NCBI GenBank assembly: GCA_963921425.1
Contig: OY992840.1
Coordinates: 6,140,501-6,204,500, forward strand
Length of the DNA stretch: 64,000 nt
DNA from: Dryas octopetala
Taxonomy: Eukaryota > Streptophyta > Magnoliopsida > Rosales > Rosaceae
Reading direction: 5' to 3'
This document shows positions 23,392-37,753 of the stretch, piece after piece; within the stretch, counting starts at the first letter, position 1; every line of letters begins with the position of its first letter. The position numbers and the translations under genes were made by a program. The notes below the pieces were generated by a model that saw nothing but the letters and a program-made list of their open reading frames with translations, had not been told where the DNA came from and did no database searches.

Positions 23392-24210
23392 AGCTCGGAA
23401 GCTCGGAAGCTAGGAAGCTCGGAAGCTCGGAAGCTCGGAAGCTCGGAAGCTCGGAAGCTAGGGAGCTCGGAAGCTCGGGAGCTCGGAAGCTCGGAAGCTC
23501 GGAAGCTAGGAAGCTCGGAAAACTCGGAAGCTCGGAAGCTAGGAAGCTCGGAAGCTCGAGAGCTCGGAAGCTCGGGAGCTCGGAAGCTCGGAAGCTAGGA
23601 AGCTCGGAAGCTAGGAAGCTCGGAAGCTCGGAAGCTCGGAAGCTAGGAAGCTCGGAAGCTCGGGAGCTCGGAAGCTCGGAAGCTAGGAAGCTCGGAAGCT
23701 TGGAAGCTCAGAAGCTGGGAAGCTAGGAAGCTCGGAAGCTCGGGAGCTCGGAAGCTCGGAAGCTAGGAAGCTCGGAAGCTCGGAAGCTCGGAAGCTCGGA
23801 AGCTCAGAAGCTAGGAAGCTCAGAAGCTCGGGAGCTCGGAAGCTCGGAAGCTAGGAAGCTCGGAAGCTAGGAAGCTCGGAAGCTCGAAAGCTCGGAAGCT
23901 AGGAAGCTCGGAAGCTCGGGAGCTCGGAAGCTCGGAAGCTAGGAAGCTCGGAAGCTCGGAAGCTCGGAAGCTAGGAAGCTCGGAAGCTCGGGAGCTCGGA
24001 AGCTCGGAAGCTAGGAAGCTCGGAAGCTAGGAAGCTCGGAAGCTCGGAAGCTAGGAAGCTCAGAAGCTCGGTAGCTCGGAAGCTCGGAAGCTCGGAAGCT
24101 AGGAAGCTCGGAAGCTCGGAAGCTCGGAAGCTAGGAAGCTCAGAAGCTCGGAAGCTCGGAAGCTCGGAAGCTAGGAAGCTCGGAAGCTCGGGAGCTCGGA
24201 AGCTCGGAAG
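23392..24210. repeat. 8-bp tandem array GGAAGCT(C/A)
   Basis: About 100 copies of GGAAGCTC with interspersed GGAAGCTA and GGGAGCTC variants. Because 8 is not a multiple of 3, the three frames give the same repeating peptide (GSSEARKL), and the array is nearly stop-free in all frames. Those long open frames are artefacts of the repeat, not genes. Confidence 0.95.
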
Positions 24211-24720
24211 GTTTTTGCACCTCAACTGAGGGTAGAGAATTCAATGGGGAAAAGTTGTAACTTTCCCACAGACGGCGCCAAACTGTTGATGCTCAAAAAT
24301 GGTAAAGCAGTCAACGTCGAGTCGAACCACGTAGGCCCGTTGACTCACCACCGAGTGGATGACACGTCGAAGTGGGGCAGGAACGAGTAGCTGGGTCCGA
24401 CTGGTGAGTAATGAGAGAGAATGATATCCAAAGCACCCTGCGCAAGTACACAAAAGTGAGCGGGAAGGGCACCGGTGTGGTGCCGGCCCAAGCTCCTCCG
24501 ACGCTCAAGTCAGTGTTCAGAGAAATCTGAGAGCAGAGTGAGTGGATAGTATAATATTGATTGAATCTTCCCTTTGTGACAAGAAGGTACCTCTTTTATA
24601 GTACCTTTGGAAGAGTGTCAACCAATCCGGCGATGACACGTGTCTCTTGTAATGATTCGCACTGTAGGAGCGCCACGTGTCACCTGTCTCGTGGGTCCGA
24701 ATGAGTCGACACGGGTCGGG

Positions 24721-24835
24721 GCCTAGGAGGCTGGAGCTTAGGAGGCCAGAGCCTATGAGGCCGGAGCCTGGGAGGTCGGAGCCTAGAGGGCCGGAGCCTA
24801 AGAGGTTAGGGGCTAGGAGCCCAAGAGCCTAGGAA
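24721..24835. repeat. ~15-bp minisatellite inside the 3' LTR
   Basis: Seven or eight diverged copies of GGAGGCCGGAGCCTA lie within the LTR near its 3' end. The GGAGCCT word resembles the interior array units, hinting at a common origin. Confidence 0.75.
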
Positions 24836-25636
24836 GGGCTTAGTCTTTGGGCCTAGGCCCAAATGACATGATGTTTAAGCCTTATGTGACTTGTCGTTAT
24901 GCCGAGATGATTAGTCATACGAACAGTATGGAACCCGGCGACAAAACAATTTAGATATCTTCCTGAACCCCTGTATTTGGTGGGTGCAAGTCATGACAAT
25001 TTTAGTACAATTTTTGGTTTTGGGTTCATTCATGAAAATAGCGATTACAAATTGTTCCAAGTTTTGACCACCATGATGATGCCAAATTTACGTACAAATT
25101 CTTGGAGAGAAGTAAAAGGCTGTCCATCATGTGGATACTATATTAAATCTGATGAGATTACTTTGAATGGAGTGCTATATTGGACCTATTGGTTGGCAAG
25201 TGATCATAAATTGCACTGGTATGTGTTTTCATTCAATCTGCACGATGAAGTATTCCATGTGATACCCCTGCCACGGCCAGTATCATTTATACTCCGATTG
25301 CTTTCATGGAAAAATTCAATCGGATTTTTTGTATGGAGTGATCGTCTTGAGTTTCTGATGGTGCCTATGACCTAGGAATCTGCAGCAAGTGGTACAAAAA
25401 TGCCTTGGACTAAACGATTTAAAATATCCTCATCAGTGTGTGAACATTCCTTTGGAGTTTGGAAGGATCAATTTCTTTTCTCCCAACGTCATGAAGCAAA
25501 GCACACGAATAATGGTGAAGGCGACCTGTTTCTTTATGATCCTACAAGCCAGAAATTGAGAAAGCTTCCCAAATATGAAGCAATGTACTGCTTTCTTGAA
25601 GCACACAATTATGTGGAGAGCATAGTTTCAGTCTAA

Positions 25637-27195
25637 AAAACAACATTGGATGAAGTTGTGGAATAGGCTCTTGCATTGCATGAGGTGTAATTTTCTTACT
25701 TCTCTTCAGTATTCTGTTTGTTACCAAGTTCTAATTTCTTCCTCAATATATTTCTCAATTTTTATATAGTGAAGGCCATGGACGCTGGTGCAGAGGATGT
25801 TCAAATTTAACAAATTTTCTGTTATGTATTTTAACAAATTTTCTGTTTTGGGTAGCAAATAGGCTTGAGAGTATGATGCTGTTTTCTGGGTGTTTCCATT
25901 TCTGGGTTTCTATGCGCTTATTCACTAGAATATTTTTGATGTTGTGGTGGCTTGTAGAACTCTAGTAGTTGAGGGCATTTATCTCTACACCTTCGTAGGC
26001 TCTACCCTTTTGATATCCCTCGTAAATTCATGCTCATTCGGCTGCTTATAGAGGCATCTAAATGAATGCTTGCGTTTGGTGTAATAGTATCTTCTGTTTG
26101 TACATTTATGATTTTCTGTTTGAAGTTGCAAAGCTGATACTTAGCAAGCTTCTGTCGGGGTTTTCGATTTATCTGATTCTTCTTGGTGGGTCTTTGAGAT
26201 TGTTTTACTTTATTGGTCTAGTGTCAACTTAATTCTGATTTTCTTTGATATTTTTCTTGTTGAATGTGAATGACAGTAAGTATAAAAGATAGTAATTTGC
26301 CTAATTCTCATGTTCTTATCTTTCTTCTAAGAATGTGCTGCCTAGCTATTGACTGTAGTTGAAAGAAGTGAGGGGGTTAATTGGATGATACCAGTCTTCT
26401 AATCTGTGGAATGTTTTAGCTCTGGTTGTATGTGATTTACTTCCATTCAAATTTTTTGATACAGCAGTCTCCACTATTCTTTTCTGATAATGTGAACTGT
26501 TTCAGTGGCTGATTTTGGCCTTTAATTACTACGATTCAAGTCTACAAAATGCCTTTGAACTCTTACCCTCGGATTCAATATATGTTTAGAGTCGACGTGC
26601 ATGTATATAGTGATGGAAACTCTTACCCTCGGTAATGTGATGACTGATGATGATCATTGGATGACCATTCCAGGTTATTAATTAAAGTTATACATAAAGA
26701 TTTTTTTTTTTTTTGGGGGTTATAAGCCAACTCTTAGCTGACACGTCCAATCTGTTAAACTGGAATTCCATTCCAATTCATTATAAATGTGGCAAGACCT
26801 TCAAATGCATTTTTTAAGAAAAAACATGTAGTGCCTGAGTTGGAAGTTTGGAGATCGTAAGAGCAAAGTTGGGAATCCAATTCAACACCGTAGTTCTTTT
26901 TTTTTTTTTTTTTTGGCCAGTAACAACACCGTGGTCCTTAAAAGTTTGATTTCTGCGGCCTTCTAGGTATTTTATAAAGTTGTCAAGCATTTATAACTTA
27001 GAATCTGGAAAACAGAAAAACATGTATAACTCCCATAATATAAAACTTGGAAGTTTCAAAAATACATTGAGATCAGAAGCACCAGGTCCTCTGGTCTCAG
27101 AAAACCACACATTGATGTCAACCATAATTAACTCATCTGTTTATTAGCAAATCACCCAACATAAGTGAAACAAGGGAGTAAGACTGATAGCAATC
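25637..27195. other. Intergenic between F-box pseudogene and UMPS
   Basis: AT-rich with no credible gene. The UMPS 3' UTR probably occupies the last ~100-200 bp. One micro-insertion is annotated separately at 26883-26939. Confidence 0.5.
26883..26939 (-). mobile_element. 25-bp micro-insertion with 16-bp TSD
   Basis: A T-tract plus GGCCAGTAA (26899-26923) lies between CAACACCGTAGTTCTT and CAACACCGTGGTCCTT (14 of 16 identical). On the minus strand the insert reads TTACTGGCC followed by an A-tract. Confidence 0.65.
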
Positions 27196-30645
<3,450 letters not shown>

Positions 30646-32018
30646 TCTGGAAAGAGAGAGAGAGAGACAGAGAGAGAGCGGAAAGGAAGGAGAAGTGGAG
30701 GAGGAGAGGTCTGTCGGGAATAGCTTTCCTGTTTCGTATATTTATTCTTCCTAGTTTCTTTTTTTGTACCATGGGCTTGGGCTTATAACAGCCCACTTTG
30801 GTCAAGTCTGTAACCTTGTACAGAAATTCCAGAACTTGAGTTAAGTTGTGACCCTTTAAGAGTTAATCCAGACAACAAGAACTAACCATGGTTAAATTCA
30901 GTTGGAGGGGACTGTTTTATGTTCCTCATGTCATCACTCACCACTAGCACCAAAACTAGTGAGAGAGTGAGAATCTAATTCTTTCTAAATTTTTCCTATA
31001 AAGACATCCCATTTGGTTTGTTGTCGGACGTAAAAAGAAATTAGAGTGGTAGCAAATGAAATTTTGTACAAACAAAAATTAAAGTAATAATAGAGAGCCT
31101 TTTTTGTCTCCACCTAATGCCACTGTCAGTCAGTAAAATAGAGAATCTTTGGTGTCTCAGCTCGCACCGTCGCTCACTCTCTTTCTCTGGTATCTGACTT
31201 CAAGGCCAGGGTGAGTCTCTCACTCTTCTGAAATGATGATTTTTTAAAGCTTCTTTTTCATGGTTATTCTCCTTTTCCATGTTGCATGCCACTTTTTTGT
31301 GCTTTGTTCACTTCCCACTTGGTTTTGAGTGCTGCTGCATCTTCCATTCAGTATTCACTTGCTACGTTCACTCTTTCTGTCTCAAGATTATTTACACTTT
31401 TTGTAATTGAAAGGTGGGTTGAACATGCATTTTGATGTTTTAAGCTACTTTGGTGGATTTTTCTGTGTAGATAGACTGTTCTAAAGATTCTTGGTTTTCT
31501 GGGTTGCTGGGTAATCATTTGTTATTGCTAGATGTAATTTTTGTCAGATTTAGCTTCTGGGTAGTTCCAAATCTGTTCTTAGATTCTTGATTTTTCTGGG
31601 TTTTTTTCAGATCAGCGTTTGAGCGTCAGATTTTAATATTTGTCTATTTATTTCATTTAAGTGTACTTACTTCTGCAAAAATTGAAGGTCTGTTGTGAGG
31701 AAAGCTAAAGGAGATTTCTGGTAAATTTTCTTTGTTTGTAAGGAGAGCATCTTTGTATTGTAAGGATTGTATGCTAGTTTAGGCTTTAGAACTCAACCGT
31801 CGGTGGAATCTGTGCAGCTTTTGCGGCATTTTGTTAATGATTTCATTGGCATTGAGATTTCAAGTATTTCTTGCATTGTGTGTTCTTATTTTATCTATTC
31901 ATCGGAGTGTTCTGATTATATCTGTTCATGGAAATTCTTTGTAGAAGTTGACTGTGAGGAATCAACATAGTCCTCTTTCAACTCTAAGTTGACCAGAAGT
32001 TCATAATTCGTCCTCACA
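30646..32018. promoter_or_regulatory. Divergent UMPS/TPS promoter and TPS 5' UTR
   Basis: UMPS is transcribed leftward from about 30.7 kb and the TPS gene rightward. A probable TPS 5' UTR exon ends at GGCCAGG/GTGAGT near 31210. A long leader intron then runs to an acceptor before the ATG (its exact position is unclear). Class II TPS genes often have a leader intron. The core shared promoter is probably 30.75-31.13 kb. Confidence 0.5.
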
Positions 32019-35000
32019 ATGGTTTCAAGGTCTTATTCTAACTTACTCGACCTTACTTCTGGTGGATCCCCAACTTTTGGCCGTGAGAAGAAGAGGTTCC
32101 CCCGAGTGGCAACTGTTGCGGGAGTATTGTCTGAGCTAGATGATGATAACAGCAATAGTGTTGGCTCTGATGCTCCATCATCCATTTCTCAAGAACGGAT
32201 GATCATTGTGGGAAACCAGCTTCCACTTCGGGCGCATCGTAGAGAGGATGGGGAGTGGTACTTTAGCTGGGATGAGGATTCACTTCTTTTGCAACTCAAA
32301 GATGGCCTTGGCGAAGATGTAGAAGTAATCTATATTGGTTGTCTTAAAGAAGAAATTGACCCAAGTGAGCAAGATGATGTAGCCCAAACTTTGCTTGATA
32401 CTTTCAAATGTGTCCCTGCATTTCTCCCTCCTGAGCTTTTTAGTAAATTTTATCATGGTTTCTGTAAACAACATTTGTGGCCTTTATTTCACTACATGCT
32501 TCCTCTATCACCAGATCTTGGTGGTAGGTTTGATCGGTCTCTTTGGCAAGCTTATGTTTCTGTGAACAAGATATTTGCAGATAAAGTAATGGAAGTGATT
32601 AGCCCTGATGATGATTTTGTGTGGGTTCATGACTACCATTTGATGGTTTTGCCAACATTTTTGAGGAAGAGGTTTAATAGGGTGAAGCTTGGATTCTTTC
32701 TCCATAGTCCATTCCCTTCATCTGAGATATACAGGACACTTCCTGTAAGAGATGAGCTTCTTAGAGCACTTCTGAATTCTGACCTAATTGGTTTCCATAC
32801 TTTTGATTATGCCAGGCACTTCCTCTCTTGTTGTAGTAGAATGCTTGGGCTCTCATATCAATCTAAGCGGGGATACATTGGGCTTGAGTATTATGGTCGC
32901 ACTGTAAGCATTAAGATTCTTCCTGTTGGGATACATATACGTCAGCTACAATATGTATTGAATCTTCCAGAGACTGAATCTAAAGTTACCAAGTTGGAAG
33001 GTCAGTTTAGGGGGCAAACTGTTTTGCTTGGGGTTGATGACATGGACATCTTTAAGGGAATTAGCTTGAAACTTTTGGCCTTCGAACAATTGCTTATACA
33101 ACATCCTGATAAGAGGGGTAGAGTTGTTTTGGTTCAAATTGCTAACCCTGCAAGAGGGCGGGGGAAAGATGTCCAGGAGGTCCAGTTAGAGACTGATTCC
33201 ACAGTGAAGAGAATCAACGAGACATTTGGAAGACAAGGATACAGTCCTGTGGTCTTGATTGATAGCCCACTTCAGTTTTATGAGCGAATTGCTTATTATG
33301 TTATTGCGGAGTGTTGTCTTGTTACAGCAGTGAGAGACGGGATGAATCTTATACCGTATGAGTATATAATATGCCGCCAAGGAAATGAGAAGCTAGATGA
33401 GACTTTAGGACTAAACCCAACAACCCCAAAGAGAAGCATGTTAGTGGTATCTGAGTTTATTGGGTGTTCTCCATCACTAAGTGGGGCAATTCGAGTTAAC
33501 CCATGGAACATTGATGCTGTTTCTGAAGCTATGGATTCTGCCCTTATGATCCCTGAGGCAGAAAAACAGTTGCGACACGAGAAGCATTATAGGTATGTCA
33601 GTACACATGATGTTGCATATTGGGCGCGCAGCTTCTTGCAGGATCTTGAAAGGGCATGCAGGGATCATATGAGAAGGAGGTGCTGGGGAATTGGTTTTGG
33701 TTTAGGATTCCGGGTGATTGCTTTGGATCCAAATTTCAGAAAGCTTTCAGACGAGCATATTGCTTCAGCTTATAAGAGGACCAAGAATCGAGCAATTCTT
33801 TTGGATTATGATGGTGCTATGATGCTGCCAGGTTCAATTATTACCACTCCTAATACAGAGGCTGTTGGAATCTTGAACAATCTGTGCAATGACCCAAAGA
33901 ATGTTGTCTTTCTTGTTAGTGGGAAAGACAGACAGACTTTGACTGAATGGTTTTCTTCTTGTGGGAAGCTTGGGATTGCAGCAGAGCATGGTTATTTTGT
34001 GAGGTACGTCTCTTTTTGTTGTCATTGTTGCTATTGTCCCCACTCCCCCCTTTTTTCCCCGTTCAGGCTCTATGGCAGTGTAGATGCGGTTTCATAGACT
34101 TCTTTCCTGGTCTGATGATGTTCCATAAGCTTAAACATGTGATTTCAAGTTCTTGGATCTTTATCAATAATGAAGTTCTGGTTATAGATGTCACATGGAC
34201 AAAGTACGAATAGGAAGGGGAAGAAGAAGAAGAGAATAAATAATAATAAATAAAAAAAGTTCACTTGTTGATTTAGCCTGCTTTTTGGATATTTTTTCTT
34301 TTTCTTCTGGTTGAAGGTATTTCCCAATTGTTGATGCTGTTGCATACACTTATGCATGTAATCTTGGTTTGTGGATCTTTTATCAATAATTTAGTTGTAG
34401 TTTTAGATGTCACATGGACAAGTTCCAAAAGGGATGGGCTAGGCCTGTGTTTCTAGTTGTATGAAGAACTGATGAACTGTGCAATCTCATTTGTTTAGTT
34501 TTCTAACAGCTTGTGTGGACAAATAAAATTTGGATTCCAAATGATAAATAAGTGTTTTATTTAAAATAGAATGGTGAAAAGGAACTAGTGAAATTAGGAT
34601 AGTCATTGCATGTGTTGAATCATTTCTCTCAAATTGGATAGACCCGTCTCAGAACTGTGCAATCTCTCAAACGGAAACCTAAAATGTTCTTTTTTTTTTT
34701 TTTTTTTTTGTAGCCTGAAAATTTTCTAACCAGAATATTACGGTGGATAAAACTAAAATCTTTATGGTGCATAACTGGACTGTGGTGCTCATATGATTCG
34801 TGTTCACAATGCTAAGTGAGTTTGCTTGGGTTATCATTCTCCACTCTCAATAAAACACTTCGAAATGTAAATGGTAGGAAATTTCCATTGCCCCCAATCC
34901 TAAAAGGTAGGCCTTTCTTGTTGCTTTGGTGAAATGTAATAAAGTACAACCTTCATATCATGTGATTGGTTTGAAGGTTGTTTGAGCAAATTTTTGTGAT

Positions 35001-37038
35001 CATTTTTTCTGAAGATGGGTATAGCTTCTTTAGGCTTAACAGATAGAATTAATTCAATCACATTAATTTTTATAAGTTTTCCCTACTGGGATTCTTTTTG
35101 TTTTGTTTTATTTTAAATAAAGTGAAAAAAAGAATGAGGTAGAGGTAGAGCTGCATTTATTTTAAATCAAAGTCAGGATCAATCTGCAACTTTGTGATCC
35201 AGTTTCTGGTTATAGAGTTTTGAAAAGAGAAACATGTCTGAAAATCCTTTTGTTTGTTTGGGTGTGATTGAAGTTGAATGTTTTTTTTTTTTTTTTCAGG
35301 TCAAATCATAATGTCGACTGGGAAACTTCTGTCTCTATTCCAGATTTTGATTGGAAACAGATTGCTGAACCAGTAATGCAGTTATACACCGAAACAACCG
35401 ATGGTTCTACCATAGAGACCAAAGAAAGCGCTCTTGTGTGGAATTACCAATATGCAGATCCTGATTTTGGCTTCTGTCAAGCTAAGGAGCTTCTAGATCA
35501 CCTGGAAAGTGTTCTTGCCAATGAGCCAGTGTCTGTCAAGAGTGGCCGGCACATTGTAGAAGTTAAACCTCAGGTGAGCGGCTCTTTTTCTCCTTTGTAA
35601 TGTCAATTTAATAGTTGTTTTTAAGTCTAGAAACATATGTAAATGAAATGAGTTGTTGCTATCCATTGCCACGGTTTCATTGGCTTCTGTAGCATTTTAC
35701 ATGTTCTATGTAATCCAGAAGTTTTAGGGTGGGCCTTAAATTTTATAGTAAACATATAATGAAGTTCCAAGGAAACATATGAGCCACTAACCAGGGTAGA
35801 ATACTTGCTCTGACACCTTGTTCAATACATGGGTAGAATTCACCCTTAATCGGCTTGCAAGGAAAAGATGCCCATATGTTTATATGTTGCATATCCCAAA
35901 AGGTATTGGAACTATCCTAACACTCTTCCTCAATGCTAGGACTGAGGACACTGGGTTAAACATGGTTTCAAAGAAGGTGTGCTGCAGGGATTGGTAGAGT
36001 TCGTATTTGCCCTACGTGGCTAGGTACTTTGGGGATGTGCAATGTATACAACATAGTTCACATTCGCCCTAAGTGTGTTCAACCCTGGCATTGAAGGAGA
36101 ATTATGCATAGTCCCATATCGCCTAGGTACTTTTGGGATATGTAATGTATACACGTGGGCGTCCTTTCCTTGAAAGCTGATCTCAAGTATGATTGCTACC
36201 CATGGTTTAACTCATCGAACAAATTGGAGAGGATTCAAATGGTTATAAGCATAACCTGAAGAAGGTGGGAAAACTTAAGAAATGCTTGCTCCAAAAGCTA
36301 TATACTCAGGGGCTGTATTAGAGTGTTGAGGTGGAAAACCTATCATTTGTTCTTTACTTTTTACCACATAAGCCTTTTCATTCATTTCAAGGCAGAAGCG
36401 TCACTTGGTGAATCTTCTTTATTGGACTGTTTAAAATTGGTAAACTTGGCGCATCATGACAGTTTTAATCAAATGTAAATCAAGTGTGGTTGTGCTGTTC
36501 AAAAACTACTACTTATATGGATCATGGACTTTCTATTCACTTTTCATGATTCTCCTATTTTATTCACTATTTGTTGATATTTTTTTTTAAAAATTGGAAG
36601 CATGAAAAATATAATGTAAACTCTCTTCTGATTTGAGGTTGCAATATATATCTCTATGAACTGAGGCTCAACTATAATTATATAAGTTTCACTCATTATC
36701 TGTCCATTCCTCAGGGTGTCAACAAGGGCCTTGTAGCAGAACGTCTCCTCCTAACAATGAAACAGAAGGCAATTCTTCCAGATTTTGTTCTCTGTATAGG
36801 GGACGACAGGTCTGATGAAGACATGTTTGAGGTGATAATGAGCTCAGGGGACTCTCTCTCTCCTGTTGCTGAAGTTTTTGCTTGCACTGTTGGCCAGAAA
36901 CCCAGCAAGGCCAAGTACTACTTGGAAGACACAACTGAGATTTTGAGAATGTTAAAGGGCCTTGCCAATGCTTCAGAACAGGCGGGCAGAAATGCTCCAC
37001 AACCTTCTCAGCGAGTGGTTATTGTAGAAAGTAAGTAG
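32019..37038 (+). CDS. Class II trehalose-6-phosphate synthase/phosphatase-like protein
   Basis: Member of the plant TPS5-11 group: glycosyltransferase family 20 domain plus HAD trehalose-phosphatase-like domain. These proteins are thought mainly regulatory, tied to sugar/T6P signalling through SnRK1. Coding exons: 32019-34003, 35300-35573 and 36715-37038, joining to 2583 nt, 860 aa, normal for the class. The N-terminus (SRSYSNLLDLTSGG, PRVATVAG, SELDDDN) is typical of class II. GT20 hallmarks include VWVHDYHLMVLPTFLRKR, FLHSPFPSSEIYRTLPVRDE and VRDGMNLIPYEYI. The HAD part has LLDYDGAMM (D596, D598, A600) and IGDDRSDEDMFE (about 781-792). The usual motif I Thr after DYDG is Ala here, and the loop reads GIHIRQLQ where GIHMGQL is usual. 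The reading frame is uninterrupted. Confidence 0.95.
35819..36160 (-). mobile_element. Degenerate TRIM/LTR-like sequence in TPS intron 2
   Basis: 35819-35922 starts TGTTCAATAC and ends CTATCCTAACA. Just left of it is TGCTCTGACACC, a mutated complement of the TGGTATCAGAGC primer-binding site, so the element would run on the minus strand. Farther right, a ~30-bp unit TAGGTACTTT-GGGAT-TGTAATGTATACA occurs twice (about 36021 and 36124). No TSD or second LTR was identified. Confidence 0.4.
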
Positions 37039-37753
37039 ATTATTCATTGTGTACCCTCCCTGCAAAACGTCCCCTAGGCCTGTGGTTCATTTCATGAGAA
37101 TAATCAATATTGGGTGGGGTCGAGCTCGATGGTTTGAAAGTGTGGGTCCTTCCTGTCCATCAGATATACATATATAATTTATTTGGCTGTTGTTGCAAAG
37201 CGTATGTAGCTAGCTAAATTGTAACTTGTTCATGTCTTGATGTGGCCTTGTTACTTGGTGTGTTTCGGATTCTTTCACCATTGAATGTGCCATGTGTTAT
37301 TGTTGAGCATCCAATATCTTTCTGAGGTCCATGTCAGCCACACCCTATGAGAAAAATTTCAGAGGGCTCAGCGTACAGAGGGTAGGCTCACTTTTGAGGT
37401 TGTAAATGAAGCTCTATGGGAGCATATGTAACATTATGCATGGTACCTTCCACAGCCCCATGATGTGGATTATTAATCTTGTAAACAGATCATCGATTCT
37501 TGAAGGTATGTATCAAGGCTTGCAAGATCATATGCTTCATAATATTATATATATTATGCATAATCTAATATGATTTTATTATTTGTACATTATGATTCTT
37601 ATATCTCTCCACCCAAAAGAAATAATTGATAGACACATAACTTTATGGCTAGAAAACTGGATTGATCAAAAGAGAAAAAAAGAGAGTAGAAAACTGGATG
37701 TTTAATTGAGAGTTTGAGACAAGTCATCAACTTGTCATTGCTTGTAGTTTTCT
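37039..37753. other. TPS 3' UTR and intergenic spacer
   Basis: AT-rich, no coding region seen. It separates the convergent TPS (+) and purine permease pseudogene (-). Confidence 0.55.

Larger units (their letters stand above)
22701..24925 (+). mobile_element. LTR-type element inserted in the F-box pseudogene
   Basis: Begins TGTTGATGCTC and ends CATACGAACA, with a perfect 5-bp TSD GTATG on both sides (22696-22700 and 24926-24930), the LTR retrotransposon signature. A 642-bp 3' LTR lies at 24284-24925. Only its first ~31 bp exist at the 5' side (22701-22731), after which the sequence switches to tandem arrays. No gag, pol or primer-binding site is present, so it is a rearranged non-autonomous copy. 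Part of the interior is an assembly gap. Confidence 0.85.
22225..25636 (+). pseudogene. F-box / F-box-associated (CPR30-like) pseudogene split by an LTR element
   Basis: F-box proteins are substrate adaptors of SCF ubiquitin ligases. The 5' part (about 22290-22700) has a clear F-box (VVQKILSRLPVKSLLRFRCV-SKEW) and the start of an F-box-associated domain. Translation resumes at 24931 with NPATKQFRYLPEP and continues through FGFGFIHENSDYKLFQV, NSWREV and LNGVLYW to 25375. It is broken three ways. The element at 22701-24925 interrupts the domain immediately before NPATKQ. No in-frame ATG precedes the F-box; the only nearby ATG (22271) is in another frame and stops after eight codons. A TAG at 25373-25375 interrupts the frame, which is then open again (WTKRFKISS) to 25636. 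The gene cannot make an intact product. Confidence 0.88.

Noticed and set aside
22694-23726. Several long open frames rich in GSSEARKL or GAEAWVGARRGSL across the arrays
   Set aside because: They are products of 8-bp and 25-bp tandem repeats and cross an N gap; no real gene structure.
31767-31970. 67-codon frame upstream of the TPS start, considered a conserved upstream ORF
   Set aside because: It probably lies within or across the leader intron, and I know of no conserved uORF peptide of that sequence in class II TPS genes.
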